Assembly: GCA_964030475.1 (NCBI GenBank)
Contig: CAXIPT010000001.1
Span: forward strand, 2,703,075 to 2,767,074
Direction: 5' to 3'
DNA: 64,000 nucleotides
Origin: Tethya wilhelma
Taxonomy: Eukaryota; Porifera; Demospongiae; Tethyida; Tethyidae
Positions 49,269-60,641 of this stretch are shown piece by piece. Every line of letters begins with the position of its first letter. Position 1 is the first letter of the stretch. Made by a program: the position numbers and the translations under genes. The notes below the pieces were generated by a model that saw only the letters and a list, made by a program, of their open reading frames with translations, was not told the origin of the DNA and ran no database searches.

Positions 49269-51286
49269 TTATTGTTTGAATTTCTTGGACACAAAGAAGA
49301 AAATCACTGCTCCAAGAGTTGAGCCAATCTGGGTGACTATTCCTGCCAGGAGTAATGCAGTATCCTTATGCTCAGTAGATGAATGCAGTTTAGCCACCAC
49401 TCCCACTTTAGTGTAACTCACGATCCCAGCTATAAACACATTCACTGTCACCTGTTGAGAGCATGTGGCCATAATGTGAATAATAACATACAATGATTAA
49501 TATTATCACACCTCCCATTCAACAATGCATGCAAGTATGACCACGGACTGACATAAGTCTAGTCCCTAGACCCCACCTCTTTCTACTGGTGGAAGAGGTG
49601 GGGTCTAGACTAGTACAAGATTAGTGTTGAGTCTACAAGCTGGTGCACATGATCAAATATCTTCATTGCACTGCAGCAATGTGATTGGAATGCAAGAGTC
49701 AGACTTTCCAGCTCAGCAAAGCCACACTCATCTAATACTATACATGTATATAAATCTTAACCATTTCAAGATTGTCTATAATTATAGGATTGATCACACA
49801 ATTAACTTACAATGAGAATCTTTCCAAAGAGTTCTGTTTTCAACCATGGGTCGGGAGACATGATGGCTGCCACTAGAAGATAGATTCCCAGTAGTTGAGC
49901 AATGGCCGTCAACATGGCTGTAATGACAGTTGACTTGTGAGAGACAAGGAGATAGAAGAGACACATGATGGGGTTGATGAACAGTGCCAAGTTCACCGCA
50001 ATGTGGAACACCTCATTGCCATAATTGATAAAGACATAGGGTGATATAGCGGGAAGGGCACCATTGGTGAGAAAATTGACGAGACCCAAACAACAATAGA
50101 TAGTGAAGTTCGACCATAGAATTCTCAAAAATAGTGTGTGCTGACTTGGTTTCTTTGCAGTCTGTGTTTGCAGCAGAGGTCCACTAGCAGTTCGTGTGAT
50201 AACCTTCTCTTCCTTGTTTTTGTCTCTGATGTGGAATCGTCTTTGTTTGGGAAGAGAGAGGTCCCTGGCATCAGCTTCAATTGAGGAATGGAAGGATTTC
50301 TGTAACTGCCGTTGGCTCTCTCTTGGCACAACCAACTCTGGTGAGTCTGTGTGCGGAGTCAGCTCTTCACTCTCACTGGCATTGTGAATGGAATCTTCAA
50401 ACATGTCATCTCCATCATCATCATCAGTGTCAAAGAGGTGAGCACCTTCAGAGTCAGGGCTAACAGTACGTGTGTTATTCTCAGTGGTAGTGGTGTACGA
50501 TGAAATACTGGAGTCCACTTGAAAGTTCACCAGTGTCAGAGGGACCATTTGTTTACGAACAATAGGAAGAACATTGATACCAAGAAAGGCTAGTCCACAT
50601 AGGACCATCATAGCCGCCAAGAAGATGAAATAGACATTCGGGCTAAAGTTTATACCCAAGCTGTCGATCCCTGTGTAGTTGTACCTGCAACTAGTGATGC
50701 TGTTGTTCACAAAACCTTGCGAGAGTGCCACAACACTCGGCAAGACACCACTCAATCCTTCGCCAATGTAGAGAGCACTAATGTACTGGCCTGGGAAGTG
50801 CCTCATGAAGGGAATGAACACCACAGAGGATGTACAGTCAACAAGAGCCAGCAAGAACATCAATACGATCAGTGCAATGCTGTGATCGGAACCAAATACG
50901 TGAGCTGTATGGTCCCAGAAGAAGACCAGTAGGATACATGCGATTGTCCCAATGGTGACTAGTGTGAATACGGCACCCAATTCAAGGTAGTACTCCTTTG
51001 AGGATTGACGACCTCTACTTATGAAAAGATATTTGATGATGGTATAGATCAATGGTCCTAGATTGGCACACTGAATGGTAATGACAAGAATTGCTGCAAT
51101 TGTGTAACACTCTGGTAAGGTTAGTACCAGTATTGATATCTCAGCCCAGATTCCATTCACAGCAATCCATGATCCAATTCCAAACACACAGAAGAGGGAG
51201 TAGGTGAGTAGCTTAGAAAATAGGGCCTCGGGTAGATTAATATTGAGAGCAGTCAAAACACCCTTCATTTCCTCAACTCCATACAC
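49269..51286 (-). CDS. Riboflavin transporter-like protein, SLC52 family
   Basis: SLC52A proteins import riboflavin across the plasma membrane. Two exons: about 49811-51286 and 49269-49451, joined CTC ATT|GTG. An alternative start is the second Met at 51268. TM1 reads SLFCVFGIGSWIAVNGIWAE, matching the family's 'VFG.GSW..(I/V)NG(L/I)W.E' signature, followed by LPECYTIAAILVITIQCANL and GPLIYTI. Further matches are FMRHFPGQYISALYIGEGLS and GVLPSVVALSQG. About eleven hydrophobic segments are visible. A long acidic/Ser-rich loop (DTDDDDGDDMF, then SESEELTPHTDSPEL) separates the N- and C-terminal halves. It ends GAVIFFFVSKKFKQ. Divergent from SAMHD1 with 184 bp between starts. Confidence 0.88.
49566..49607. 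repeat. Perfect hairpin in SLC52 intron
   Basis: Arms CTAGACCCCACCTCTT and AAGAGGTGGGGTCTAG form a 16-bp perfect stem with a 10-base loop; 'agtctag' outside each arm extends it imperfectly. Probably a solo foldback element. Confidence 0.8.
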
Positions 51287-51470
51287 AGAACATGAACATG
51301 AGAGAAGAAGAAATTATGTAACTTCTTGAAACACTGTTTGACCGCTGACCCCAAAACAATACAGCCACACCTCTGGCCACACCCACGTTGACCGTTCAGC
51401 TGCGCATTATTTAGAATATTTGTTTTTGCGCTCTTTTCGATTTTTTTCGCCTGAACGATTTCCACTGGAG

Positions 51471-54400
51471 ATGCCAAAGACTGGTAAAAAGAGGCGAAAG
51501 GGTGTAGTAACTGCTCCTGACTTGCAGGACCTCTACACTCCCCCTAGCTCCTCGAAGAAACCACGACCAAGCAAGGACATTACCTCAGGGCTGGAGGTGT
51601 CCTCTGCTCCATCATCTCCCAGTTCGTGGGATGTACAGCAAGTGAGTGGATTTCTAAGGGGGCATGGCATCAAAGAAGAGGTTGTAAAAATATTTGAAGG
51701 TAAATGATGCATGATTTGCTCATTGTTTTGAATAATGTAAAGTTTATAATTTTTTTCCCCCTCACCAACAGAGCATGAAATTCAAGGTCGACACCTTTGT
51801 ACACTGACTCAACAAGACATCAAAGACATGGGTATCAAGTGAGAGTCTAATAATACTATTTCTAATCCTGTCATGCACTACACAATACTAAATGTCACAG
51901 AGCTCTTGGGACTCAGAAAGATCTGATGTCGTTAATAAGGACCCTTAAACCACAAACTTTAAGATTGGAAAAGGTGTGAAACTACCAATTTTCATACTTT
52001 ATGTCTTGTTATCAGTATTTTATATTGCAACAATAGGTATTTAATGATCCAATTCATGGACATATTGAGCTTCACTCCCTGATGGTGAAGATCATTGATA
52101 CACCACAGTTTCAACGCCTACGCTACATTAAGCAGCTTGGAGGAGGCTACCATGTCTTTCCAGGAGCATCTCACAATAGATTTGAGCACTCCATCGGGTA
52201 AGATACTGAGTGTCATCTATGGTAAGGATCATGTGGAGTGATTGGAGAGCTAATAAATGGAAGATTAAACAATATAGCATTCTTTACCTCAAAATGAAGC
52301 AGTACTTGTCTAAGCTCATTTTATGTTGCAGCAACTACTACTGCTTCTACTACTGTATTATAATAATGATAATTTTGTGTTTACAAATTTACTGGATTGG
52401 CTGCAGTGTTGGGTTCTTGGCTGGAGAACTCGTGGAAACCTTGAAACGGAAACAGCCTGAACTGGAGATCACAGACAAAGATGTGCTTTGTGTGAAAGTG
52501 GCAGGATTGTGTCATGACCTAGGTATGCCCCCTAATATACACAATTATGTACCCAATCAGCACATGACTCCTTACTCATCTACTATCAGAGGATGTGGAC
52601 TATTTTACTGATAGACTTATTGTCTCCTTTAAAGTCAATAATTATTATGATTTTTCATTGTTGCTGACTCTTACACTACTAACATCATTACCTCATTACC
52701 TTTAGGTCACGGTCCCTTCTCTCACTTGTTTGATGGAAAATTCATCCCCCAAATCAGACCTGGATTGCAGTGGCAGGTATTGTTTTAACATAAGATGATG
52801 TCTCGTGCATACACACACTATGTGAATGTACACAGCAGCACACTGCACTGCAATGATCTGACAGTGTATACATTATATAATTGTGTACAGCATGAAAAGG
52901 CATCGGTAATGATGTTTGAGCATTTGCTGGAGGTAAATGGATTGAGACCAGTTTTTGATGAATATGGACTTGGGGAAACAGACATCAAATTCATCAAGGA
53001 GCAGATAGCCGGGCCACTGGAGTCAGAGATGCAGAGTCAGGTGGATGGGGTATGAGAGCATGCCATGGTAGCATTCTGGTTGGCTTATTCTGTGAACTAT
53101 TCCTATAGGAGTGGCCTTATCAAGGGAGGCCGATGTCAAAGAGCTTTCTCTATGAAATCGTGGCCAACAAGAGGAATGGCATTGATGTGGACAAGTGGGA
53201 CTACTTTGCTAGAGACTGTCACTGTTTGGGCATCCCTAATAACTTTGACCTGCACCGGTTCATGAAGTTTGCTCGTGTGATCGTTGTCAATGATCGAAGA
53301 CAGATCTGTACCAGAGACAAGGTGGGTGGAGGGCATTGTCTTGTGTTGACAATGAAAGTGCGTGTGTTGTACACCGAGTAATAGCAATCATGAGAGTATT
53401 AGTCTTGTGATTTCTCATTGTGCTGAGAATAATGATTTTAGTATTTATTCCCTGCTGTATATCTCATGACACTGTTCATCAACTTTGTCAATAGGAAGTC
53501 CATAATCTTTATGAGATGTTTCACACTCGAAGTTCTCTCCACAGGAGGGCATACCAACACAAGACAGCAAAGATAATCGAAAACATGTATGTTTGTTCAT
53601 GAATATTATAATATCCATGGTTTGTTTGTCTGTTATGTTTAAGTTTAAGTACAGATTATCACGTAAGTACATACCATAAATTGTTTTTGTTTTCTCTATT
53701 CAACAGGCTGACTGAAGCACTTGTGAAGGCTAATAAATACTTTCTCATTCCTGGGGAGAATGGGTAACCAAAGCAACCAGCAAGTTGTTAGATGTCATTT
53801 TTCTTTTTCTCTTGTCATTTTAGTGATGCGAAGAGAATGTCTGAAGCCATTTATGACCCCTTTGCCTACACTAGACTCACAGACCATGTTGTCCAACAGA
53901 TCCTCATGTCAGATGACCCAATGCTTGAAGAGGTAGGATGGTATAGTACTGTAAAGAAAGTATTGAGCGTTTGAATGTCTTTTTGTAGTCAAGAAAGCTG
54001 CTGCAAAAGATAGAGAAGAGGCAACTGTATAAGTCCATTGGACAAACCCAACCTTCTGGGGGCAAGAAAGTGACAAAGGTAAGTTTTATAGTATTTATAG
54101 TGTGATTTGTGGCTTGAGTATCATTATGGTAGAATATATCTTTCAAGGAACAAGCTGGCTCCATTGCTAGGGATATTATTAATTCTCTCTCCGATGAAGA
54201 TCGTGGTTCACTGCCCAAATTGGTGGAAGATGATCTTTTAGTTGATGTAAGTTAGTTTTAACCTAGTGTTATAACCCTTGCAGAGCCAGGGGAAGTTAAG
54301 CATTGATCAGCACAAGTATTCCAAGTAATAGCCTTTCCTGACAATTGAACCCCAAAAAACATGGCCATATGCCTCTTCCATGGAGGTCTGCTCTGTTAAT

Positions 54401-55081
54401 GCTATAGCCATCATTCTGTTTGTTGGTTGGTCTGTTGTAGGTAGTGACATTTGACTATGGAATGAAAGATGAAAACCCCATTGATCACATGAGATTCTAC
54501 GTTAAGGAACAACCACACAAAGCAGTCAAAGTCAGGAAAGATCAGGTGAATTGAGCTAGCTGGCATTGTCGGAGTGAAAGATGACGTGCAGTTTGTGGTC
54601 TTTTTTGCAGGTGTCTCAAATGCTACCTGAGAAATTCATGGAACAACACATTCGGGTTTACTGTAAGCGCTCTGATCAGGATTCTTTGAAGTCAGCAAGA
54701 AAGTGAGTTCAGCTTGTGTATCGGTCTAAACACCGCTCATTGCATATGTGTGTTTCTGTAGGTATTTTATTGCTTGGTGTACCAGAGAGAATTGTGTGAC
54801 TCCAAAGGTAGGTATGATTTCTGTTTTACAATTATCGATCACGCCAGACTGCCCAAAACTGAAAATGTAACCTTTCCCCTCCTTTCCCTTTTAAGGCTGA
54901 TGTATTTGACGAAAATGAAAGTGATCCAGACATGGACACTTTCACTCCGTACAGTACTCCAATGAAAGCCCAATCTGATTCAGGAGGCCACAATGAGTGT
55001 GGTGTTTCCAGGACACCACTCAGTTCTACTGAAGTGGTGAAGAAGCTGCAGTTTACAGTTCACCAAATGGAGGAAACTTAA
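51471..55081 (+). CDS. SAMHD1: SAMHD1, deoxynucleoside triphosphate triphosphohydrolase
   Basis: Hydrolyses dNTPs to nucleosides and triphosphate; in vertebrates it limits retroviral reverse transcription and maintains dNTP balance. Start at 51471 ([11 protein letters not shown]). KKRRKG is a likely nuclear signal. A SAM domain covers about residues 45-110 ([20 protein letters not shown] ... [16 protein letters not shown]). The HD domain follows: [14 protein letters not shown] (first metal His and Arg, about 52160-52200), [18 protein letters not shown] (HD pair, split by an intron after DLG at about 52525), and [20 protein letters not shown] (metal Asp, about 53180). Then [19 protein letters not shown] and [15 protein letters not shown]. 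All catalytic residues are kept. The C-terminus ([13 protein letters not shown]) is Ser/Thr-rich with several SP/TP-type sites. Many short exons; the stop ends at 55081. Confidence 0.96.
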
Positions 55082-55194
55082 AACTACAACGTGTGCCAAC
55101 TAGAACATAATCATGTTACAGTACTCTCAACCTTTATTTTTGGCTCTGTGCTCAATAATGTCATCATTTTCTGGTTTCATATTAAATTCTAATT

Positions 55195-55200
55195 CACGTG
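55195..55200. promoter_or_regulatory. E-box CACGTG before ML gene 1
   Basis: CACGTG about 67 bp before the ML1 start codon. TFEB-type (CLEAR) sites share this core, and NPC2-like genes are lysosomal targets in vertebrates, but the flanks (TTCACGTGAT) fit only partly. Confidence 0.25.
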
Positions 55201-55266
55201 ATGCGCATATGCAACTGCTTTGCATGTTCGACGGTTTGACGTGATCAATCTGACTGTGCTATAGAC

Positions 55267-56064
55267 ATGAAGTGTGTGTTGGCTGTTTGCGTTTGTGCTA
55301 CATTGTTGGCGTGCTCTGGAGCTAGAGTGTCTCCAGCCTTCTCTGACTGGCATAGGCTTGCTAAACAGAACAATGTAGGCGATATCTGGACAGACTGTAG
55401 TAAGAAAGATGTGTGCCTTGTGTGCTCTGTTCATATCATATTTATGTCGTTAAATTTTACTAGGTCAGAAGGGAGACAAAGCAAAAATAAATTCTGTCAC
55501 TATCAGTCCAGACCCTCCCAGGATTGGACAAAACATCAATCTACTTGCTAATGTCACTTTCTGTAAGTTACACTGAGCATAAAACGAGTGTAATCATCCA
55601 TCTCACCATCATCTCATGCATGAGTGCATCAACTAAAAGCTGAATGTGGCTGAAAGGATTCACTCTTGGGTAATGTATGATGTTATCATTACTTATATAG
55701 ATGAGAAGGTTACTGGAGGTAAGCTCAATGTGGAGTTGATATTCGACAAGATTCCCCTGATCACTCTTCATCTGGATCTCTGTGATGAGGCACCGTATGC
55801 TGGTCTACATTGTCCCATTAATGCTGGAGTACAAACCCTCAACGTAACACAATCCATCCCAAGTGAAGACATACCAAAGGCAAGCCTCTGCTTGTATTCA
55901 GGCAGTTAAGACATAGCCTACTGTGTGTCACAATGTGTGTGTCTCTATGGTCCTCACTACTGTTATATCTTTATTTTCAGGGTACATACACTGGTAAAGA
56001 GACAGTTGAGGATCAAGATAAAAATGAGATATTCTGTGTCATGGTTAACTTTAATCTGCAATAA
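55267..56064 (+). CDS. ML-domain (NPC2/MD-2-like) secreted lipid-binding protein 1
   Basis: ML proteins are small beta-sandwiches that bind sterols or other lipids in lysosomes or outside cells. Signal peptide MKCVLAVCVCATLLACSGA, then FSDWHRL and GDIWTDC, the exon with INSVTISPDPPRIGQNINLL, the exon with EKVTGGKLNVELIFDKIPLI and LDLCDEAPYAGLHCPINAGV, and a last exon with GTYTGKETVEDQDKNEIFCV. Cysteine spacing (IWTDC..., LCDEAP...LHCP, IFCV) fits the family's disulphides. About 160 residues, the family norm. The GDIWTDC, PPRIGQN and D.(D/N)GKE segments recur in the other five copies. Confidence 0.88.
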
Positions 56065-56316
56065 CTCACTATTGCAGTACGTGACTTATTGACTGAACTC
56101 TCTTTGAAGGCGTGGTACACCACCACTAAGTTGTTGTTGCTGTTTTTGTTTCACATTTGCATTAATCATTGCAGCTGCCGAGAATTTTGTTACAAGTTTG
56201 TTCATAAAAATTAATGTTAGCCAATGCAAATACAGGTTTGGTTTGATGGGTAAGGGTCATTTACTCTATAAAATTAATTGGTGGTGTTTGTGTGCATATT
56301 AATATTCAAAGTGACC

Positions 56317-57595
56317 ATGAAGCCTGTTGTGGTTTTGAGCCTCTTGGCTGTGTTCCTGGTGTCTTCAACAGCCAGAATTGTGTCTCCAAGGTTCTCTGAC
56401 TGGAAAAAGCTTGCTGAATTCAAGCCACATGATCTAGGGGACATTTGGAGTGACTGCAGTGAGGGCTATGCTGCATGGATAATGAATTGCAATTGGTATG
56501 AATCAGTGTTGCCATGTGTGTGATCTCCTACAGGCAAGGCTGATGACAAAGCCAAAATAAACTCTGTTAGCATCACTCCAAATCCCCCCAAAATTGGACA
56601 AAATATTAATGTTGATGCTAATGTCACATTTGGTAAGTTCAATGCCATAGTTATGTATATTGTAGCCTCATTCTCAGTCTCTTCGGTTTCCTTGTATGTG
56701 TTTGTTTGCCATTGCCTAGCAACCAAAGCTAATTGCTGGTTACTAGTTGCATGGGGGGAGGGCATGCACTCGATGCATGGTCGAGTACCCCCACTTAAGG
56801 GTATGCAACTAGTTTGTTCGCCATTAACCCCCTGTGACCCCTAGCTACTCTATTGTAACCTCTACTGGTCTAATAACCGGCAATTAGCCTATAAAAACTT
56901 TGATTTCTAGGCAATAGCAAACAAGTGTGTGTGTGTGTGTTTTTTGAAAATGTACTGAAATCAAATACAAACAGAATATGCTCTTAGTTGAGTATAAGAA
57001 TAGGTAAGCATCGAGTACCCTAAGTCTCATTTTAAGTTTGTGAATTCTGCGCATAACCAAAGTGCCATTTGTTGTTTACTAGAACTTTCCATTGAGTTGT
57101 GGTTAAGTCCATGCAACTTCAAACATATACCATTATCTAGCCGCATGGTTTCTATCATGCTGACACGGCTTCAATGATCACCTGACAATTGAATCACATG
57201 CAATCTCATGTCATTTATGTTATTCTAGTCCATTCCATGTACTAATATGGTGTTTTGTGCATAGCTGAGAAAGTGACTGCAGGTAAAGTCAAAGTTCAGC
57301 TCATTTTTGACAAAATTCCTTTCATCAACCTTGACCTGGATCTATGTGATGAGGCAACGTTAGCAGACCTCCAATGTCCCATTGCTGCTGGACACCAGGA
57401 GCTCAAAGTGAGCCAACTCATTCCTGATGAAGCTCCTAAAGTAAGACTAGTACTACAAATTAAGTTTGATTTTATCACTGTTGTGATGTGGTTCCTTGTA
57501 TTATTTTACAGGGAAACTATACTGGAAAGCAGACAATTGTTGACCAAGATGGCAATGAATTGATGTGTGTGGATCTTATGTTTGCTCTTTCCTAA
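56317..57595 (+). CDS. ML-domain secreted lipid-binding protein 2
   Basis: Close relative of ML gene 1 in the same orientation and 250 bp downstream. Signal peptide MKPVVVLSLLAVFLVSSTA, then RFSDWKKLAEF, GDIWSDC, the exon with INSVSITPNPPKIGQNINVD, the exon with EKVTAGKVKVQLIFDKIPFI and LDLCDEATLADLQCPIAAGH, and the last exon with GNYTGKQTIVDQDGNELMCV. Same intron positions as ML1. The intron between about 56632 and 57264 is enlarged to some 630 bp and contains a TG run near 56926-56940, but no clear element ends. Confidence 0.88.
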
Positions 57596-57983
57596 ACTAA
57601 ACTAACCAATGGTGGTGGTTCCTGACCTTGCTGATATTATGTTATAGTGTACAAGATGTGTACTTAGTGTCCTTATTGTTGATAGCATTTTTTTAAACAT
57701 ACACTGCTCTAATACTGCTGTGATGAATGTGAAGAGTTATACATGTAGTTATTAAATAATTCTTATTATTTCTCCTACATTGTTTATTGTATTACCATGA
57801 CATTGTATATACATCTTATGGACAATAATTATACGCACAAACTACTCTAGTTAGGATCTTTGAAACATGCATGGTCACATGAGTACATAACAGTTGAATT
57901 ATTATAGTTATAATTACATGCTAGTACAATAATAGTTAGTGGCTCGTCCACACAATATCATAAAAAGTTTTATGTAATTATTT
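57596..57983. other. Convergent intergenic region between ML2 and ML3
   Basis: AT-rich 3' flanks with AATAATTATA stretches and a polyadenylation-like ATTAAATAA. No gene seen. Confidence 0.5.
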
Positions 57984-58878
57984 TTAGTCATGAAAGTCAA
58001 AATTGATGCATTCAAGCTCTTTCCCATTTTGGTCAGTGACCTCAGCATTTCCAGTAATGTGACCCTAACAAAATGAAAAAATTACATTCATGGATTGGAA
58101 CAACTCTAGCAAAACAAACTGCATGTTCACATCACCATATGACACATGCTATTTATGTTGTCCTAACTTACGCCAATATCTGGTACAGTCTGTGTTATTT
58201 TAAGAACATGAACCCCACTTGAAACGGGGCAAGGAAGCCCAGCCTCCTTGGCAAGGTCACACAGATCAAGCTCCTTATTAATAACAGTGATGATTCCATA
58301 CTTTGCCTTAACTGCTACCTTGCCAGCTGTTACATTCTCACCTAAACAATTTTTATTATGTGCAATACATGTGATAATGGTGTGATATGTGTATGCCGCT
58401 TTGTATTAAACTAAACCATAAAAGGCATACCAACTATAACACAATATCATGTGACTCGTATCCTAATGAATATTGCATTGCTATACTTATTTGTAATCAC
58501 ATTATGGCTATGAAGATTAACTTAGTACAGAGCAATGGTACACAACAAAGTCTTACTCAGTGAGACATTAACTGCAACGGTAATATCCTTTCCATGTTGT
58601 GGAGGATCAGGGTTAATTGAGACACTTAGTAGTTTTGCTGGACTACCAGATTTGGCTATTTTCATATAAATAAAGGTTTGTTTATTGTATTTGTTATGAA
58701 TTTAATAAGCCACACTATTGCTTAGACTGAACTTACTACAGTCGGTCCATATGTCGCCAACTCCCTTTCGGATTATGGTACCAGTTAGCTCTATGGGGTC
58801 CTCTTCAATGACTGGTACGGCTTGTAGAACTGATACTACTATTAGTAGTACTACTGCACATTTGAGGAGGGTGTACAT
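57984..58878 (-). CDS. ML-domain secreted lipid-binding protein 3
   Basis: Start at 58878: signal peptide MYTLLKCAVVLLIVVSVLQA, then RKGVGDIWTDC, which splices at about 58738. The second exon has AKLLSVSINPDPPQHGKDIT, the third GENVTAGKVAVKAKYGIITV with LDLCDLAKEAGLPCPVSSGV and VLKITQTVPDIG, and the last HITGNAEVTDQNGKELECIN, stop at 57984. Same four-exon layout as ML1 and ML2 on the opposite strand. Confidence 0.85.
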
Positions 58879-59265
58879 GATTGCTTATGAAGTCAGTTTC
58901 TCAAATTTGCACCGCACTGCCACAGGTACTGGTTACGAGAGTGCTCTTATACTGCGCACGCTCCGCGATCACGAGGGCAACGCCGCAAAACGACGTATGG
59001 ACACATTGGTAAAGATCGTCAATGTACTGGATTCGATATCGCGATATATATATATATCCATATCGCGCGCGATGTCCGATCCTGATTTGCTGATCAGTGC
59101 AGCTGAGTTGCACTGCTCTGGTCCTACTGTCAGACTTGTAGCATATGATAGCAGCAAAAATATATAATTAATTAGTAAAGATTCATTGTATAGCAGATAA
59201 ATTAATAATTATAATACTTGCAAAATACAACAAAAATGTTTATAATTAGGATAAGTTAGCGTCTA
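58879..59265. other. Upstream region of ML3 and 3' flank of ML4
   Basis: Contains GC-rich 'atactgcgcacgctccgcgatcacgagggcaac' near 58951-58980 and an alternating 'atatcgcgatatatatatatatccatatcgcgcgcgat' stretch (59036-59072), a near-palindrome centred on (TA)n. No gene seen. Confidence 0.5.
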
Positions 59266-60403
59266 TCAATAATTGAGGGCAGAAATGAGAGCTTGGGTTA
59301 AATGCCCATCAAGATCTATACATGCCAACTCCTTTCCATTTTGATCTGTAGCTTTTGCATTGCCCTTATATTCACCCTACAAGGGGAAAAGGTGAAAGGT
59401 AAATTCATACTAAGTCTTCCTTCAATAATAATAATTTACCTTTGGTGCGATATTTGGTATTTTTGTTTTAACTTGAACGTTCTTTGTTCCTGCACTGATG
59501 GGACACTTCAGACCAACATCATTATTGTCCAATACTTCACAGAGGTCAAACGTTCCAGAGTAGAGATGTATATTATTCAAGTAAGCTGAGATTGAGCCCA
59601 TGGCACCCTTTGTCACATTCTCCACTGTCAGTATAAGGTATTATTATGAACAATGCATAGGTAAGAGGTCTGTCAACAACTACAATAATAATTGTGTGAG
59701 TTTGCAACTTGCATGAGCATGAGCATGTGACTTAGTAGTTATACACAGTATATATAATATAGTAAGGCAAGAATGATAAAGCAAACAATTTATTCTTCTG
59801 CAATACTTTACAATACCATGATAGGAAAGTCATGCTGCTTGATTGTCATAAATGGATCATCAAAGATCAATAGATAGAAGCTAAAGGTGCCTGGAAACAA
59901 TACTTGCTAAAGGTGCTTGGAAACAATACTTGATTATGGAAAAGACATGGCATAATAACATGATAGAATAAGGATTAGCATTGATCGATCTATTGAAGAC
60001 TATAGCATTGATCAATCTATTATTATTGTGTATCTATATTTATGCATGTGTGTTTGTTAGGCCAATCTTAAGCATTAACTTACATAATGTGAATTGTGCC
60101 GTGATAGTTACATCACCCTTCTTTGGAGGATCAGGATCAACCGTGATTGATTGGATAGTTGCACGTTTCTTGTCATCAGCTGAACCTAATTATGTACCAA
60201 AATCTAATTTTAAAAACTAGGAAATAATAATTATCCTGTGCCTAAGACTGCTAAACCTGCATAATACGCATGCAGAACCAGAAATAACCCTCCTCCTCGA
60301 AAGTTCACGCAGACACTTTGAGTCGAAACTTACTGCAATCCTTCCACAAATCAGCTGTCCCAAAAGCCAAAATTGTGAGAAGCACAAAGCACACTTGTTT
60401 CAT
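59266..60403 (-). CDS. ML-domain secreted lipid-binding protein 4
   Basis: Start at 60403: signal peptide MKQVCFVLLTILAFGTADLW, shorter than in ML1-3 and running straight into LWKDC. The second exon (about 60070-60185) has ATIQSITVDPDPPKKGDVTI, the third (about 59440-59625) ENVTKGAMGSISAYLNNIHL with FDLCEVLDNNDVGLKCPISA, and the last GEYKGNAKATDQNGKELACI, ending LTQALISALNY at 59266. The tail is extended by about ten residues compared with ML3. Divergent from the alpha-mannosidase gene with 238 bp between starts and an NRF1-type palindrome (60493-60502) between them. Confidence 0.85.
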
Positions 60404-60492
60404 TTTAGATCACTAGTATTATTGGTAGAATAATTTCTGAAACAGAGACAATCAATGATCTTGATTAGGAAGCAAAAGAGTTTAGAACTTTC

Positions 60493-60502
60493 GCGCATGC
60501 GC
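60493..60502. promoter_or_regulatory. NRF1-type palindrome GCGCATGCGC
   Basis: Perfect palindrome in the divergent promoter of ML4 and alpha-mannosidase; a tandem 'accaccacatgtatatgt' repeat follows at 60548-60585. Confidence 0.5.
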
Positions 60503-60641
60503 AAAATAGCGGCTGACTCAGCATCAGGTGATCGGGCTCTGGTATGCACCACCACATGTATATGTACCACCACATGTATATGTACCATATACATGTACGT
60601 ATGCACAGTAAAGAGCCTCCGTAGAAATTATCCAGCTGAGA

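Noticed and set aside
58718..59167. 149-codon plus-strand frame
   Set aside because: Antisense to ML3 exon 1 and then running through low-complexity CG/TA sequence.
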